The notes under the pieces are model-generated. The model made no database searches. It worked only from the letters and a program-made list of their open reading frames with translations, and was not told the DNA's origin. Source: CAYONP01 sp964405335 (GTDB lineage Bacteria; Armatimonadota; UBA10988). Taken from it: a stretch of 27,302 bases of DNA. Of the stretch, positions 14,840-23,030 are shown piece after piece (position 1 is the stretch's first letter; each line of letters begins with the position of its first letter). The translations under genes and the position numbers were made by a program. Location: contig CAYONP010000083.1 in assembly GCA_964405335.1 (NCBI GenBank), positions 1-27,302 of the forward strand. Reading direction: 5' to 3'.

Positions 14840-17638
14840 CTACCGCCAGTCCCCGACCAGCACAAAGGGCGCCCAGAAGTAGGGATGCGAGAGCGGGTAG
14901 TCGGCGATGGTACGGCCCGCGCGACCGGCCGCGAGCAGCTCGAGTTGCGCGACGCGTAGCGCTTCGTCCTTGGTCATGCCGGCCAGGCGGCGGCGATAGA
15001 CGGCGGTCATCAGGTCGCACGTCGTTTCGTCGGCTACCCGCCACAGACTGGCGATGATGCTCCGCGCCCCGGCGTACTGGAATGCTCGCGTCAAGCCGAT
15101 CAACCCCTCGTGTCGTCGCACTCGCCCAGAGCCGGACTGGCAGGCGCTGAGGACCACCAGATCGGCTTTCAGGCGGATGCTCTCGAAGATCTCCCAGGCC
15201 TGAAGCAGACCGTCCTCACCGTCGCCGTCGGCCAGGACCAGTGAGCTGTCGAGCGGGTGGTCGTCGAGACTGATGGCGTGGCAGGCGAAGTGGATCACTT
15301 CGGCCTGGCTCAGTTCAGACTTGGCTGCCCGCTCGCTGGCCTCACTCCCGATCAGCGTCATGGCTCGGTCGCCGAGCAGCGTGCTGATCTCCCGTGCCTC
15401 CCGCGCCGCGAACGGCAAGGCGCCGAGCTCGCCAAGCGACCGCGCCTGCACGGTGAGCAGCACGGGCGGCGGAGCCTGCACCAGGCCGGGCAGCAGCGGA
15501 TCCCCGAACGCGATCAGCCGACCCGAGCCCGGCGCCGCGGCCTGGCGAAGCTGCTGATAGACGGTCATCGAGACGACCTGGTGAAGGGGCTTGTCTTCGA
15601 CCAGGTAGCGCACCGGCTCGTCGGGCGGCGAGGTGACCAGCGCGGCGAAGGGCAGCCTATGCAGTACGCCGTCGGGCAGCATGAGCAGCCGCTCGGCCTG
15701 CTCGACTGCCGTCTGTGCGGGTCGAATCAGCACGTCATAGAGCTCCCGACCCGGCGCCACGGGCTGGCCGCGCGGCGAAGCAGCCGCTGCCGTGAAGGCA
15801 GCCACCTGGCGCGACAGCGAATCCTCGGCGGTGGCGATGGGGTAGACGCCAATCGTGTCCTGGGTGACGGCAAACAGGTGGCTCTGTGTCCCTTCGAGCG
15901 CGTACGCGAGAAGCAAGGTGCCAGGGTCGAGGGCGGCCTGGATGCCGCTGGCATCCAGCGGCTGAGGATACTCGAGCGCGGCGTAGGTGGCAGAGGTGCG
16001 GCGTATCTGGGCCTCGAGCTCGCGCTGCTGCGCACCGAGCTGACGTATGGTCTCACCCAACGCGTCGACACGAGCGGCGTCCTGGTGCGGATCGAGCCGG
16101 CCGATTTCGCGATGCGCAGAGGCGAGCTGAGCCTGGAGGGAGGTTTGGCGCTGGAGCAGCTCGGGTGGAGCATCGGCGCTGAAGTCCACGTCCCGTTCGT
16201 GCAGCGAGTCGAGCAGGCTACGCGCCCGGAGTCGCTCGAGCGTCGCGAACGCGGCCTCGGGATTGCCGGTCTGGAGCTGCAGACCGAACAGCAGTCGGTA
16301 TGCGCCGTGGGACTCCATGGCAAAGGCCGCGCGCGCGTCCGGACCGGCGATGAACGAGCGCTGTTGTTCGAGAATGCCGATGGCGCGAAGGGTGAGCGGG
16401 ATTGCCTCGACAGCGGCGCCGCGCCGGCGGGCGGTCCGACCGCGGTTGCACAAACCCACGGCCAGTGCCAGAGACTCCGGCGCCAGCCGCTCGTAGATGG
16501 TCACGGCTCGGCGGTAGCACTCTTCGGCGGCACCCAGGTCATCGCCAACGACGGCGAGGTAGCCTAGATTGGTAAGGCTCGCCGCCACAGAGAGAGAGTC
16601 AGGCGCTATGCGCTGGCGAAGGTTCAGCGCCTGCTGGCTGAGTCGGAGTGCGACCTCGGGAGTGCCGGCGGCCACGACGAGAACGGCCAGGTTGTCGAGA
16701 AGGTCGGCCAGTTCGAGCGAATCTGGCGCGAGGCGTTGCGTAATACGAAACGCCCTTTCGAAGTAGTCCAACGCTGACGTTCGTTCGCCACGCCGCCAGG
16801 CCAGGTTGCCGAGGTTGGTCAGGCTCCCGGCCAAGTCGAGAGTATCGGGCGCCAGACCCTCGCGCACCTGCAGTGCGCGCACGTAGTATTCCTGGGCAGC
16901 ATCGAAGTCACCTCGGCAAAAGGCGACGTTTCCAAGGCGATCAAGATTCGTTGCCATCACGAGCGAGCGTGGCGCCAGATTGGTCAAGATGGGCTGAGCT
17001 CGTTGGTAGTAGTCCATCGCGGCATTGAGATCTCCGCGGTCACGAGCCACGACACCCAGACTACTCAAACAGGAGGCCATGCCAAGCGAGCCGGGCGCCG
17101 TGCGCTCGAAGATGGCCAGGGTGCGCTCGTGGTACTGCTCGGCGCTGTCGAGGTCGCCGCGGTCACTGGCGACGCCGCCGAGGTTGGTCAGGCAGGCCGC
17201 CATCTGGATTGAGAGGGGTAGCAGGCGCTCCAGGTTCGGAAGCGCGCGCTGGAGGTAGTTCTGAGCTGCGCCAAGATCGCCACGCTCCCAGGCGACGGCG
17301 CCGAGATTGCTGAGGCAGCTCGCCTCGTACAGCGAGCCAGGCGCGGCACGCTCGAAAACCACCAACGCGCGCTGGTAATGTGCCCATGCGGCCTCCAGCG
17401 CGCCTCGATCGTGGGCAACGTTGCCGAGATTGGCGGCCGTTGCCGCCAACTCCAGCGAACCGGGCGCGAGCATCTCCTGGATCGCTAGCGCCTCACGCCA
17501 CTTCTCCTCGGCAACGTCCAGTCTCTGTTGCTGATAAGCAACCAAGCCTGCTGCATGCAGCTGTTGGGCATCCTCCAGCGTCTGCGCCGACCCAGTCGCG
17601 AGGCATAGCACCAAACAGCAGCTCTCCAACCCCCTCAT
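14840..17638 (-). CDS. Exported TPR-repeat CHAT-domain protease
   Basis: 932 aa. A signal peptide is likely at residues 1-19 (MRGLESCCLVLCLATGSA). Residues about 17-426 are ten TPR units of the kinesin-light-chain type: one diverged plus nine of exactly 41 residues each, with an APxSLxxAxxLxNLGxxAxxRG pattern. A helical linker with coiled-coil character (about 500-590) follows. The C-terminal CHAT domain is a caspase-like peptidase, with catalytic His787 in HFACHA and Cys833 in LSACQSG, both intact. CHAT proteins cleave protein partners chosen by their repeat domains; the substrate here is unknown. The ATG at 17638 has GAGGAG at 7-base spacing behind a good promoter. Divergent from the RraA-like gene. 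No gasdermin or CRISPR partner is visible. Confidence 0.85.
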   Translation of the reverse strand: MRGLESCCLVLCLATGSAQTLEDAQQLHAAGLVAYQQQRLDVAEEKWREALAIQEMLAPGSLELAATAANLGNVAHDRGALEAAWAHYQRALVVFERAAPGSLYEASCLSNLGAVAWERGDLGAAQNYLQRALPNLERLLPLSIQMAACLTNLGGVASDRGDLDSAEQYHERTLAIFERTAPGSLGMASCLSSLGVVARDRGDLNAAMDYYQRAQPILTNLAPRSLVMATNLDRLGNVAFCRGDFDAAQEYYVRALQVREGLAPDTLDLAGSLTNLGNLAWRRGERTSALDYFERAFRITQRLAPDSLELADLLDNLAVLVVAAGTPEVALRLSQQALNLRQRIAPDSLSVAASLTNLGYLAVVGDDLGAAEECYRRAVTIYERLAPESLALAVGLCNRGRTARRRGAAVEAIPLTLRAIGILEQQRSFIAGPDARAAFAMESHGAYRLLFGLQLQTGNPEAAFATLERLRARSLLDSLHERDVDFSADAPPELLQRQTSLQAQLASAHREIGRLDPHQDAARVDALGETIRQLGAQQRELEAQIRRTSATYAALEYPQPLDASGIQAALDPGTLLLAYALEGTQSHLFAVTQDTIGVYPIATAEDSLSRQVAAFTAAAASPRGQPVAPGRELYDVLIRPAQTAVEQAERLLMLPDGVLHRLPFAALVTSPPDEPVRYLVEDKPLHQVVSMTVYQQLRQAAAPGSGRLIAFGDPLLPGLVQAPPPVLLTVQARSLGELGALPFAAREAREISTLLGDRAMTLIGSEASERAAKSELSQAEVIHFACHAISLDDHPLDSSLVLADGDGEDGLLQAWEIFESIRLKADLVVLSACQSGSGRVRRHEGLIGLTRAFQYAGARSIIASLWRVADETTCDLMTAVYRRRLAGMTKDEALRVAQLELLAAGRAGRTIADYPLSHPYFWAPFVLVGDWR
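16361..17467 (-). repeat. Nine tandem 123-bp units encoding 41-residue TPRs
   Basis: Nine in-frame units of exactly 123 bp lie end to end (codons 58-426 of the CHAT protein), with no insertion or deletion between them. The recurring APGSL/APDSL opening and RGDLxxAxxYxxRAL centre mark each unit. A tenth, diverged unit precedes them (codons 17-57). Units differ at many positions, so this is an old duplication kept at constant length. Confidence 0.85.
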
Positions 17639-17663
17639 CGAGTGGCTCCTCGCTGTCCTCACG

Positions 17664-17692
17664 ATCGTAGCCCGCGCGCACACTGCTCGCAA
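17664..17692 (-). promoter_or_regulatory. Promoter of the TPR-CHAT gene
   Basis: On the minus strand TTGCGA (17692-17687) and TACGAT (17669-17664) are separated by 17 bases, each matching 4 of 6 consensus bases. The predicted start site leaves a leader of about 20 bases with the GAGGAG ribosome binding site, consistent with ATG 17638. Confidence 0.5.
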
Positions 17693-17747
17693 CCTTGCCC
17701 GGCAGGAGCCGAACCCTTCCCGCCCAACCCAACCCCCGGAGCAGCCC

Positions 17748-18521
17748 ATGGCGCACCGCGACCCCGACGCCGGCACCGCCGAACACCCGCGTACCCTCGA
17801 TATCACCGACCTCGAGCGCATCGACCGCTTCCGCCACGCCGGTTATGGCGGCTGCGTCTCCGATGCGATGTATGACCTGGGCGTGCGCGACACGGTCTTC
17901 TCCGCGCGCTTTCGGCCGCTGCGGCAGGGCATGCAGTTGGTCGGCCGGGCGCTGCCGATCAAGCTGCACACCCTGGTCGAGCCGCGCAGCGACGAGGAGC
18001 AGAAGCGGCTCGAGGCTGACTGGGAGGCGGCCGGCGGGCACCCGCAGAAGCGCATGATGCGCGCGGTCGAAGAGGCCGACGACGGCTGCATCCTCTGCTT
18101 CGACTGCGGCGGCGACCTGCAGCCGGCGCACTTCGGCGAGATGAGCTGCCAACTGGCCTATGCCCACGGCTGCCGCGGCATGTTGCTGGCCGGCAACTGC
18201 CGCGACACGCAGTACGTGCTGAAGATGCCCGACTTCCCGCTCTACTCGTTCGGCACGCGGCCGAACTGGTACGGCGGGTGGCTCATCACCGAGGTCAACG
18301 CGCCGATCTACCTGCCCGGCCACCTGCGGCACTATGTCACCGTCCGCTCCGGCGACTTCATCTTCGGCGACAATGACGGGGTGCAACTGATCCCCGGCCG
18401 GCTGGTCGACGAGGTGCTGTTGCGCGTCGAGGCGACGTTCCGCAAGGAAAACGAGGAGCGCGACCTGATCGCCGGCGGGATGGCGATTGATGAGGTGTAT
18501 CGGGTGTATGGGGTGTTGTAG
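17748..18521 (+). CDS. RraA-like family protein
   Basis: 257 aa, soluble. It belongs to the RraA-like superfamily (also annotated as demethylmenaquinone methyltransferase-like), which includes RNase E inhibitors and metal-dependent HMG/CHA aldolases. Visible marks are CVSDAMYDLG near residue 36, the GE..CQLAYAHGCRGMLLAGNCRDT core (about 134-158) with the Arg-Asp pair used in metal and substrate binding, and the C-terminal VRSGDFIFGDNDGVQLIP motif. It is longer than E. coli RraA (161 aa), with extra sequence in the middle and at the C-terminus, so an aldolase or hydrolase role is more likely than RNase E control. The ATG at 17748 has GGAG at 6-base spacing. It is followed 8 bases later by the nucleotidyltransferase-like gene, so the two form an operon. 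Confidence 0.8.
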   Translation: MAHRDPDAGTAEHPRTLDITDLERIDRFRHAGYGGCVSDAMYDLGVRDTVFSARFRPLRQGMQLVGRALPIKLHTLVEPRSDEEQKRLEADWEAAGGHPQKRMMRAVEEADDGCILCFDCGGDLQPAHFGEMSCQLAYAHGCRGMLLAGNCRDTQYVLKMPDFPLYSFGTRPNWYGGWLITEVNAPIYLPGHLRHYVTVRSGDFIFGDNDGVQLIPGRLVDEVLLRVEATFRKENEERDLIAGGMAIDEVYRVYGVL

Positions 18522-18529
18522 GAGCGGCG

Positions 18530-19150
18530 ATGGGCGGGCCGGTCGACTATGAGTTGCGGCTGGCCGCCGACCTGAGGTGGGCCTTGGAGGATGCGGGCGA
18601 GTTCCTGCGTGGCCAGGGCACGGTGCATCAGGCGCTGCGCCGCGTGACCGAGCGGCTCGACCGGCTGGGCATCGAGTACGCCGTCGCCGGCGGCCTGGCG
18701 CTGTTCCGCCACGGCTATCGGCGGTTCACCGAAGTCGTCGGCCTGCTGGTCACCGAGGAGGGGCTGCGCGCGCTGCATGACCAGCTTCGCGGGCGTGGGT
18801 ATCGGCCGGCGTTCGAGGGCTCGCGGCATCTGCGCGACACCGAGACGGGCGTGGCCATCGAGTTCCTGGTCGCCGGTCAGTTCCCCGGCGACGGCCGCCC
18901 GCAGCCGGTGGCGTTCCCCGATCCCGGCACGTGCTCGACGGTGGTCGACGGCATCGCCTACCTGAACCTCGACCGGCTGATCGAGCTGAAGCTGGCCGCG
19001 GGCCAATCGGCGCCGCACCGGCTGCGCGACTTCGCCGATGTGCTCGAGCTGATCGCCGCGCTCGACCTGCCTGAGGAGTTCGCCGAGCGGCTGGACGAGT
19101 CGGTGCGGGCGAAGTACCGCGAGTTGCACGCGGCGGCGGCGGGGCGGTAG
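18530..19150 (+). CDS. Nucleotidyltransferase-fold protein lacking the acidic catalytic motif
   Basis: 206 aa. It resembles the AbiEii-like/DUF-type nucleotidyltransferase-fold proteins: a helical N-terminus, the Gly54-Gly55 loop in YAVAGGLALFRHGYRRFT, then a strand, VAIEFLVAG, and the YLNLDRLIELKLAAGQ helix followed by a D-FADVLELI segment that is typical of the family. In relatives the strand after the GG loop reads like DVDLLVT, supplying two catalytic aspartates. Here residues 68-71 are Glu-Val-Val-Gly, so both expected aspartates (positions 69 and 71) are absent. It is therefore likely a binding protein or an inactive relative, unless this subfamily uses other residues. The ATG lies 5 bases after GGAG, which overlaps the RraA-like stop codon. 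Confidence 0.7.
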   Translation: MGGPVDYELRLAADLRWALEDAGEFLRGQGTVHQALRRVTERLDRLGIEYAVAGGLALFRHGYRRFTEVVGLLVTEEGLRALHDQLRGRGYRPAFEGSRHLRDTETGVAIEFLVAGQFPGDGRPQPVAFPDPGTCSTVVDGIAYLNLDRLIELKLAAGQSAPHRLRDFADVLELIAALDLPEEFAERLDESVRAKYRELHAAAAGR

Positions 19151-19220
19151 GCTGGCGGGGTGCGCAGCGGGCGGCCTGTCGGGTCGCGGATGGCGTTTTT
19201 TGGAGCTGGGCGCAGAACCG

Positions 19221-19667
19221 ATGGAAGAAAGACTGAGCAAATTGACCCGAGCAGAGTGGCACGACCTCGGCTTCTCCTATGACCGCAATGACCAGTCGAA
19301 GGAATGGCACATTGTGGGTTCGCGCGCCGGACTGAGTCGATTCGCCGCCATTCTGCGATCCTACGTGGCGGATCCAGCGAAGGCGAAGACGTCCGAGCAC
19401 GAGCACTACGGGCCGTACATGTACCTTGAGCTGATGACTTCGGCCGAGCCCGGGATGGATGACCACGCAATCTTCGGCCCCTTGGAAGAGCTGACGCGGT
19501 TGGCTTCGGTGGTCGAAGCGCGAGCGGCGAGGCTACGGCCGGGCATGTCCGTCCGCATCCGCGAGGAGTATGCGCCGACTTCGCCCTATGCGCTCGTGCT
19601 GCACCTGCGCGAGGACACGTTCGACCCGGCGTCAGCGGACCCGTGCCTCGGTGAGCGAGCTGGTTAG
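19221..19667 (+). CDS. Conserved hypothetical protein with an EHEHYGPYMYLELMT motif
   Basis: 148 aa, soluble, no signal. I recognise the pattern as a recurrent uncharacterised bacterial protein but know no function. Marks are WHDLGFSYDRND and WHIVGSRAGLSRFAAILRSY in the N-terminal half, the very conserved-looking EHEHYGPYMYLELMT strand (about 63-77), IFGPLEELTRLASVVEARAA, and ALVLHLREDTFDPASADP at the C-terminus. The general shape recalls small immunity-type proteins, but there is no toxin next to it. ATG 19221 is chosen; TTG 19200 in the same frame would add 7 residues. Ribosome binding is weak for both (GGAG at 19202-19205 is 15 bases from the ATG). It is 70 bases downstream of the nucleotidyltransferase-like gene and may be separately transcribed. 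Confidence 0.7.
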   Translation: MEERLSKLTRAEWHDLGFSYDRNDQSKEWHIVGSRAGLSRFAAILRSYVADPAKAKTSEHEHYGPYMYLELMTSAEPGMDDHAIFGPLEELTRLASVVEARAARLRPGMSVRIREEYAPTSPYALVLHLREDTFDPASADPCLGERAG

Positions 19668-19896
19668 CCACGCGCTCGCCTGATGGCCTCGCCACTGGCT
19701 CACGCGCCCTGTGCGCACCCCATCGCCGGAGTCCGCCGGCTGGATCGTCACCGAGTCGCATGAGCGGCCGGCCCGGCGGTCGAGCGTGAGATACGACTGG
19801 TGGCGCAGCACACCGGGGTTGCGCTGCGTGGCCACGGATAGGCCTTGCACCCGGCTGAGCGGTGTGGTACGACCTGCGAGCGACGAGGAGCGAACG
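19668..19896. other. 229-bp intergenic stretch
   Basis: No gene seen. It holds a weak promoter-like pair at 19845-19873 (TTGCAC, 17 bases, TACGAC) that would serve the beta-propeller gene. There is also a short inverted repeat (CGCAGC 19804-19809 with GCTGCG 19823-19828). Neither is strong evidence. Confidence 0.35.
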
Positions 19897-21120
19897 ATGC
19901 TCTTGTCTGTCGGCGTGGCCAAGGAGTCGTTCCGTCGGACCGCGTGCGTCTGGCTCGGCTTCGGCTTGGCGTTGCTGTTGTTCGGCCCGACCGGCATCCG
20001 ACCGCGGCCGGTAGAGGCTGAGCGGCCGCCGCGGGTGTCGGCTTGGGTACCCGCAGTGCCGGCCGAGACCGCCGCCCGGAGCGATATGTCGGTCGTGCCG
20101 GCCCCGGACCCAAGGTGGCCGATGCTGTTCGTCCGCGGGTACTCGGACGACAAGCCCACCATCTGGGTCTGCCGGGGCGATGGGACGGAGCAGCGGAAGC
20201 TGGTCGAGAATGGCAGGTCGCCGTGCTGGTCGCCCGACCGCAAGCGCTTCGCCTTCGTGCGCGACAACCAGGTCTGGGTCGCCGATGTCGATGGCGGGAA
20301 CCAACGGAAGCTGACCACCATCCGGTACGCGTCGCCACTGGGTGACGACCACTTCGAGGACATCCACCCAACGTGGGATCCCATCGACCGGGTGATCAGC
20401 TTCACCTATCCCGAGCACTGGCGGATCGCGGCCGAGCCGGAGGTTGTGCAGCCGGACTGCTGGCCGGACGACTTCGATGTCTGGACCCACACCATCTTCG
20501 ACGTCGCCCCGGACGGTGACCGGGTCGGCCGGCTCGAGGAACGCTATAGTATCATCGAGGAGCTCGGCCTTTACACCGATTTCCAGCTGCCGACCTGGTC
20601 GCCCAACGGTCGAGCGCTGGCAATGACGTGCAGCGGCAATATCTGGATCGTGCGCCGCGACGAGCGCCGCTGGGCGGAGGGCGGCGAAGACGACGCCGGG
20701 ACGACCGTGTTCGACCATTGGCACTGGAACCCGCAGAGCCTGATCCAGACGGCCGACCACGATGGTTGGCACCATGCCGACGGGTCGTGGTACCGGCCGA
20801 CCGACCTGAGCTGGTCACCCGACTGTCGCAAGCTGGTCTACACCATCAGCGGTACCCATGTCGGCGACTCGCCCGAGATGCACCTGGCCGAGATCGAGTA
20901 TCCGGACTACGGCATCGCGACGCTGGTCGGCCCGCCGCGCGACCTCGGCGTCGGCGACAGCGCCGAGTTCTCGCCCGATGGGCGGTTCATTGCCTTCGGC
21001 GGCACGTTGGATGAGAGCTACTGGCAGTCCAGCCGGGACTACGACGGCATCGTGGTGATGGCGATTGATGGCGGCTACCGCAGGCTGCTCGTCCACGACG
21101 GTTGCCAGCCGGCTTGGTGA
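19897..21120 (+). CDS. Exported WD40/TolB-like beta-propeller protein
   Basis: 407 aa. A basic stretch and hydrophobic helix (about residues 8-30) form a signal peptide or anchor, so it acts outside the cytoplasm. The rest shows TolB-type blades with the W-S-P-[DN]-G/R mark: CWSPDRKRFAF then VWVADVDGGNQRKL; TWSPNGRALAM then IWIVRRDE; SWSPDCRKLVY; and EFSPDGRFIAF then IVVMAIDGGYRRLL. The long segment between the second and third marks (about 145-230) looks like an additional irregular blade. The protein stops at CQPAW, where a further PAWSPDG blade strand would normally start, so it either closes the propeller with that strand or is truncated. ATG 19897 has GAGGAG at 6-base spacing. No Tol genes are nearby; a peptidase or binding role is unknown. 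Confidence 0.75.
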   Translation: MLLSVGVAKESFRRTACVWLGFGLALLLFGPTGIRPRPVEAERPPRVSAWVPAVPAETAARSDMSVVPAPDPRWPMLFVRGYSDDKPTIWVCRGDGTEQRKLVENGRSPCWSPDRKRFAFVRDNQVWVADVDGGNQRKLTTIRYASPLGDDHFEDIHPTWDPIDRVISFTYPEHWRIAAEPEVVQPDCWPDDFDVWTHTIFDVAPDGDRVGRLEERYSIIEELGLYTDFQLPTWSPNGRALAMTCSGNIWIVRRDERRWAEGGEDDAGTTVFDHWHWNPQSLIQTADHDGWHHADGSWYRPTDLSWSPDCRKLVYTISGTHVGDSPEMHLAEIEYPDYGIATLVGPPRDLGVGDSAEFSPDGRFIAFGGTLDESYWQSSRDYDGIVVMAIDGGYRRLLVHDGCQPAW

Positions 21121-21126
21121 CGCCGG

Positions 21127-23004
21127 CTACAGCGCCGGCTCTGCCCGGTGCTCATCGACCGGCGGCTCGAGCCCGACCAGCCGGTACAACTCGTCGCGGT
21201 CGATCACCTCGACGTCGAGCAGTCGCTCGGCCACGCTCCGTAGTTCGTCGCGGTGAGTGGACAGGATCGAACGCGCCTGGTCGGCCGCGGCGCGGACCAG
21301 GCGCTGCACCTCGGCGTCGATCTGGCGGGCCGTCTCCTCGCTGAACGGCCGCGTCGCCGGGCTGGGCGGGTTCCATGGGTCGTAGCGTGGCTCGCTGTAG
21401 TGCAGCGGCCCGACCGCGTCGCTCATGCCCATTTCGCAGACCATCGCGCGGGCGATGCGCGTGACCTGCTGCAGGTCGCCCGCCGCGCCGGTGGTCCGCT
21501 GGCCGAGTTCGAGCAGCTCCGCCTCGCGGCCGCCGAGCAAGCCGGCCATGCGGGCGGTCAGCTCGGCCTCGCTCAGGTTGTGCCGCTCGCGTTCGGGGAC
21601 AATCAGCGTGTAGCCCTCGGCGAACCCGCGCGGGATGATGCTCACCTTGTGCACCGGGTCGGCGTGGCCGCTGAACAGCGCGACCACTGCGTGGCCCGCT
21701 TCGTGCACGGCGGTGATCCGCTTCTCCTCGTCGCCGATCACCTGCGACCGGCGTTCGAGGCCGACCGAGACGCGGTCGATCGCCTCGTCGAAATCGGCGA
21801 ACTCGACCGCCTCGCGCTCGCGCCGGGCGGCCAGCAGCGCCGCCTCGTTGACCACATTGGCCAGGTCGGCGCCGACAAAGCCGGGCGTCCGCGCGGCGAC
21901 GCGGTGGAGATCGACCGACGGAGCGACCTGGACGCGGCCGATGTGGACCCGCAGGATCGCCTCGCGGCCGGCGATGTCGGGCCGCGGGATGATCACCTGG
22001 CGGTCGAATCGCCCCGGTCGGAGCAGCGCCGGATCGAGGATCTCGGGCCGGTTGGTGGCGGCCATGAGGATGACGTTGAGGTCGCTGTCGAAGCCGTCCA
22101 TTTCGACCAGCAGTTGGTTCAGCGTCTGCTCGCGCTCGTCGTGCCCGCCGCCGGTGATGCTGCCGCCGCGGACCTTGCCTAGCGCGTCGAGTTCGTCGAT
22201 GAAGACGATGCACGGGCTGGCGTGCTCGGCCTGGCGGAACAGGTCGCGCACCCGACTGGCGCCGACGCCGACGAACATCTCGACAAAGTCGCTGCCGCTG
22301 AGCGAGAAGAAGGGCACCTGCGCCTCGCCGGCGACGGCCTTGGCCAGCAGCGTCTTGCCGGTGCCGGGCGCNNNNNNNNNNACGCCGCGCGGGATGCGGC
22401 CGCCCAGCCGGCGGTACTTGTCGGGCGAGCGCAGGTACTCGACGATCTCCTCGAGCTCCTGTTTCGGCTCGTCGATGCCGGCCACGTCGGCGAAGGTCGT
22501 CTTGGTATGCCGCTCGACATACTGCCGGGTCCGCGCGCGGCCGAAGGCCATCGCCCGCTCGGCGGGATGGTTGCGCCGCAGCATCAGCCCGAACAGCGCG
22601 AACAGCCCGACGGTGAGCACCACCAGGGTGAGCAGGCCGCTGAACGGTGAGGGCGATTTGCCGTCGAACTCGACCCCGTGCTGGGTAAGCAACGCGGTGG
22701 GGTCTTCGTCGCGGATCGGCGGCCGCTCGACGGCGTAGGCGGGCGGCTGGTCGGGCGGCGCCTCGCCGCTGTTCCAGAGCAGGATTGCCCGGTCGGTGAT
22801 GCGGGCGAAGCCGACCTCGCCGGCCTCGACCCGGGCCTGGTACTCGCTGTAGCCCAGCTTCTCGATCCCGCCGGCCACGCCGCTCGACTGGACGAACAGG
22901 GCGACCAGCACCACCGCGAGCAGGAGCAGCGGCCAGACGGCGCCGGGCGGCACGGCGCGTGGCGGGCCGGTAGGGCGAGGCGGATCGGTCGGAGCGTCAG
23001 GCAT
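21127..23004 (-). CDS. ftsH: FtsH-type ATP-dependent zinc metalloprotease
   Basis: 625 codons as assembled, including 4 undefined. Membrane-anchored AAA+ protease for quality control of membrane and regulatory proteins. Two transmembrane helices (about 22-40 and 122-142) flank a small periplasmic domain. The AAA module has Walker A ending PGTGKT (213-218; its first half is lost in the N run), Walker B CIVFIDE (265-271), and the second region of homology with RPGRFDR (329-335). The zinc site is HEAGH (434-438), with Asp510 in TTGAAGDL as the likely third ligand. The C-terminus is rich in acidic and Arg residues. ATG 23004 has only a weak upstream site. It lies 26 bases after adenine deaminase on the same strand. 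Convergent with the propeller gene, 6 bases apart. Confidence 0.93.
   Translation of the reverse strand: MPDAPTDPPRPTGPPRAVPPGAVWPLLLLAVVLVALFVQSSGVAGGIEKLGYSEYQARVEAGEVGFARITDRAILLWNSGEAPPDQPPAYAVERPPIRDEDPTALLTQHGVEFDGKSPSPFSGLLTLVVLTVGLFALFGLMLRRNHPAERAMAFGRARTRQYVERHTKTTFADVAGIDEPKQELEEIVEYLRSPDKYRRLGGRIPRGXXXXAPGTGKTLLAKAVAGEAQVPFFSLSGSDFVEMFVGVGASRVRDLFRQAEHASPCIVFIDELDALGKVRGGSITGGGHDEREQTLNQLLVEMDGFDSDLNVILMAATNRPEILDPALLRPGRFDRQVIIPRPDIAGREAILRVHIGRVQVAPSVDLHRVAARTPGFVGADLANVVNEAALLAARREREAVEFADFDEAIDRVSVGLERRSQVIGDEEKRITAVHEAGHAVVALFSGHADPVHKVSIIPRGFAEGYTLIVPERERHNLSEAELTARMAGLLGGREAELLELGQRTTGAAGDLQQVTRIARAMVCEMGMSDAVGPLHYSEPRYDPWNPPSPATRPFSEETARQIDAEVQRLVRAAADQARSILSTHRDELRSVAERLLDVEVIDRDELYRLVGLEPPVDEHRAEPAL
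22372..22381. other. 10-N assembly gap inside ftsH Walker A
   Basis: Ten undetermined bases interrupt the codons between RIPRGV and APGTGKT. The reading frame is preserved. Compared with the invariant family sequence GVLLVGxPGTGKT, one codon too few is present, so the true missing length is probably 13 bases rather than 10. Confidence 0.95.
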
Positions 23005-23030
23005 GCATCAATCCAGAGCGCAAGGCGGGG

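Noticed and set aside
15257..16567. 436-aa plus-strand frame opposite the CHAT gene
   Set aside because: No recognisable domain; the minus strand has conserved TPR and CHAT motifs with catalytic residues.
16361..17467. CRISPR-like or satellite array
   Set aside because: The 123-bp periodicity is protein-coding: it keeps frame and the conserved positions are those of TPR helices.
14840..19150. A CHAT-centred defence system (CHAT protease plus RraA-like and nucleotidyltransferase-like genes)
   Set aside because: The CHAT protein carries an export signal, the other genes are divergently transcribed, and no gasdermin, CRISPR, NLR or toxin gene is present. Linkage alone is not enough to call a system.
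19151..19220. Intrinsic terminator with the TTTTTT run near 19195-19200
   Set aside because: No stable stem directly precedes the T run on the plus strand.
18530..19667. A MNT/HEPN- or AbiE-type toxin-antitoxin pair
   Set aside because: The nucleotidyltransferase-like protein lacks the acidic motif and the neighbour has no HEPN or AbiEi-like features.
18958..20775. 605-aa minus-strand frame opposite the beta-propeller
   Set aside because: Overlaps the propeller, the 229-bp gap and the small conserved gene; translation is Arg/Pro-rich without motifs.
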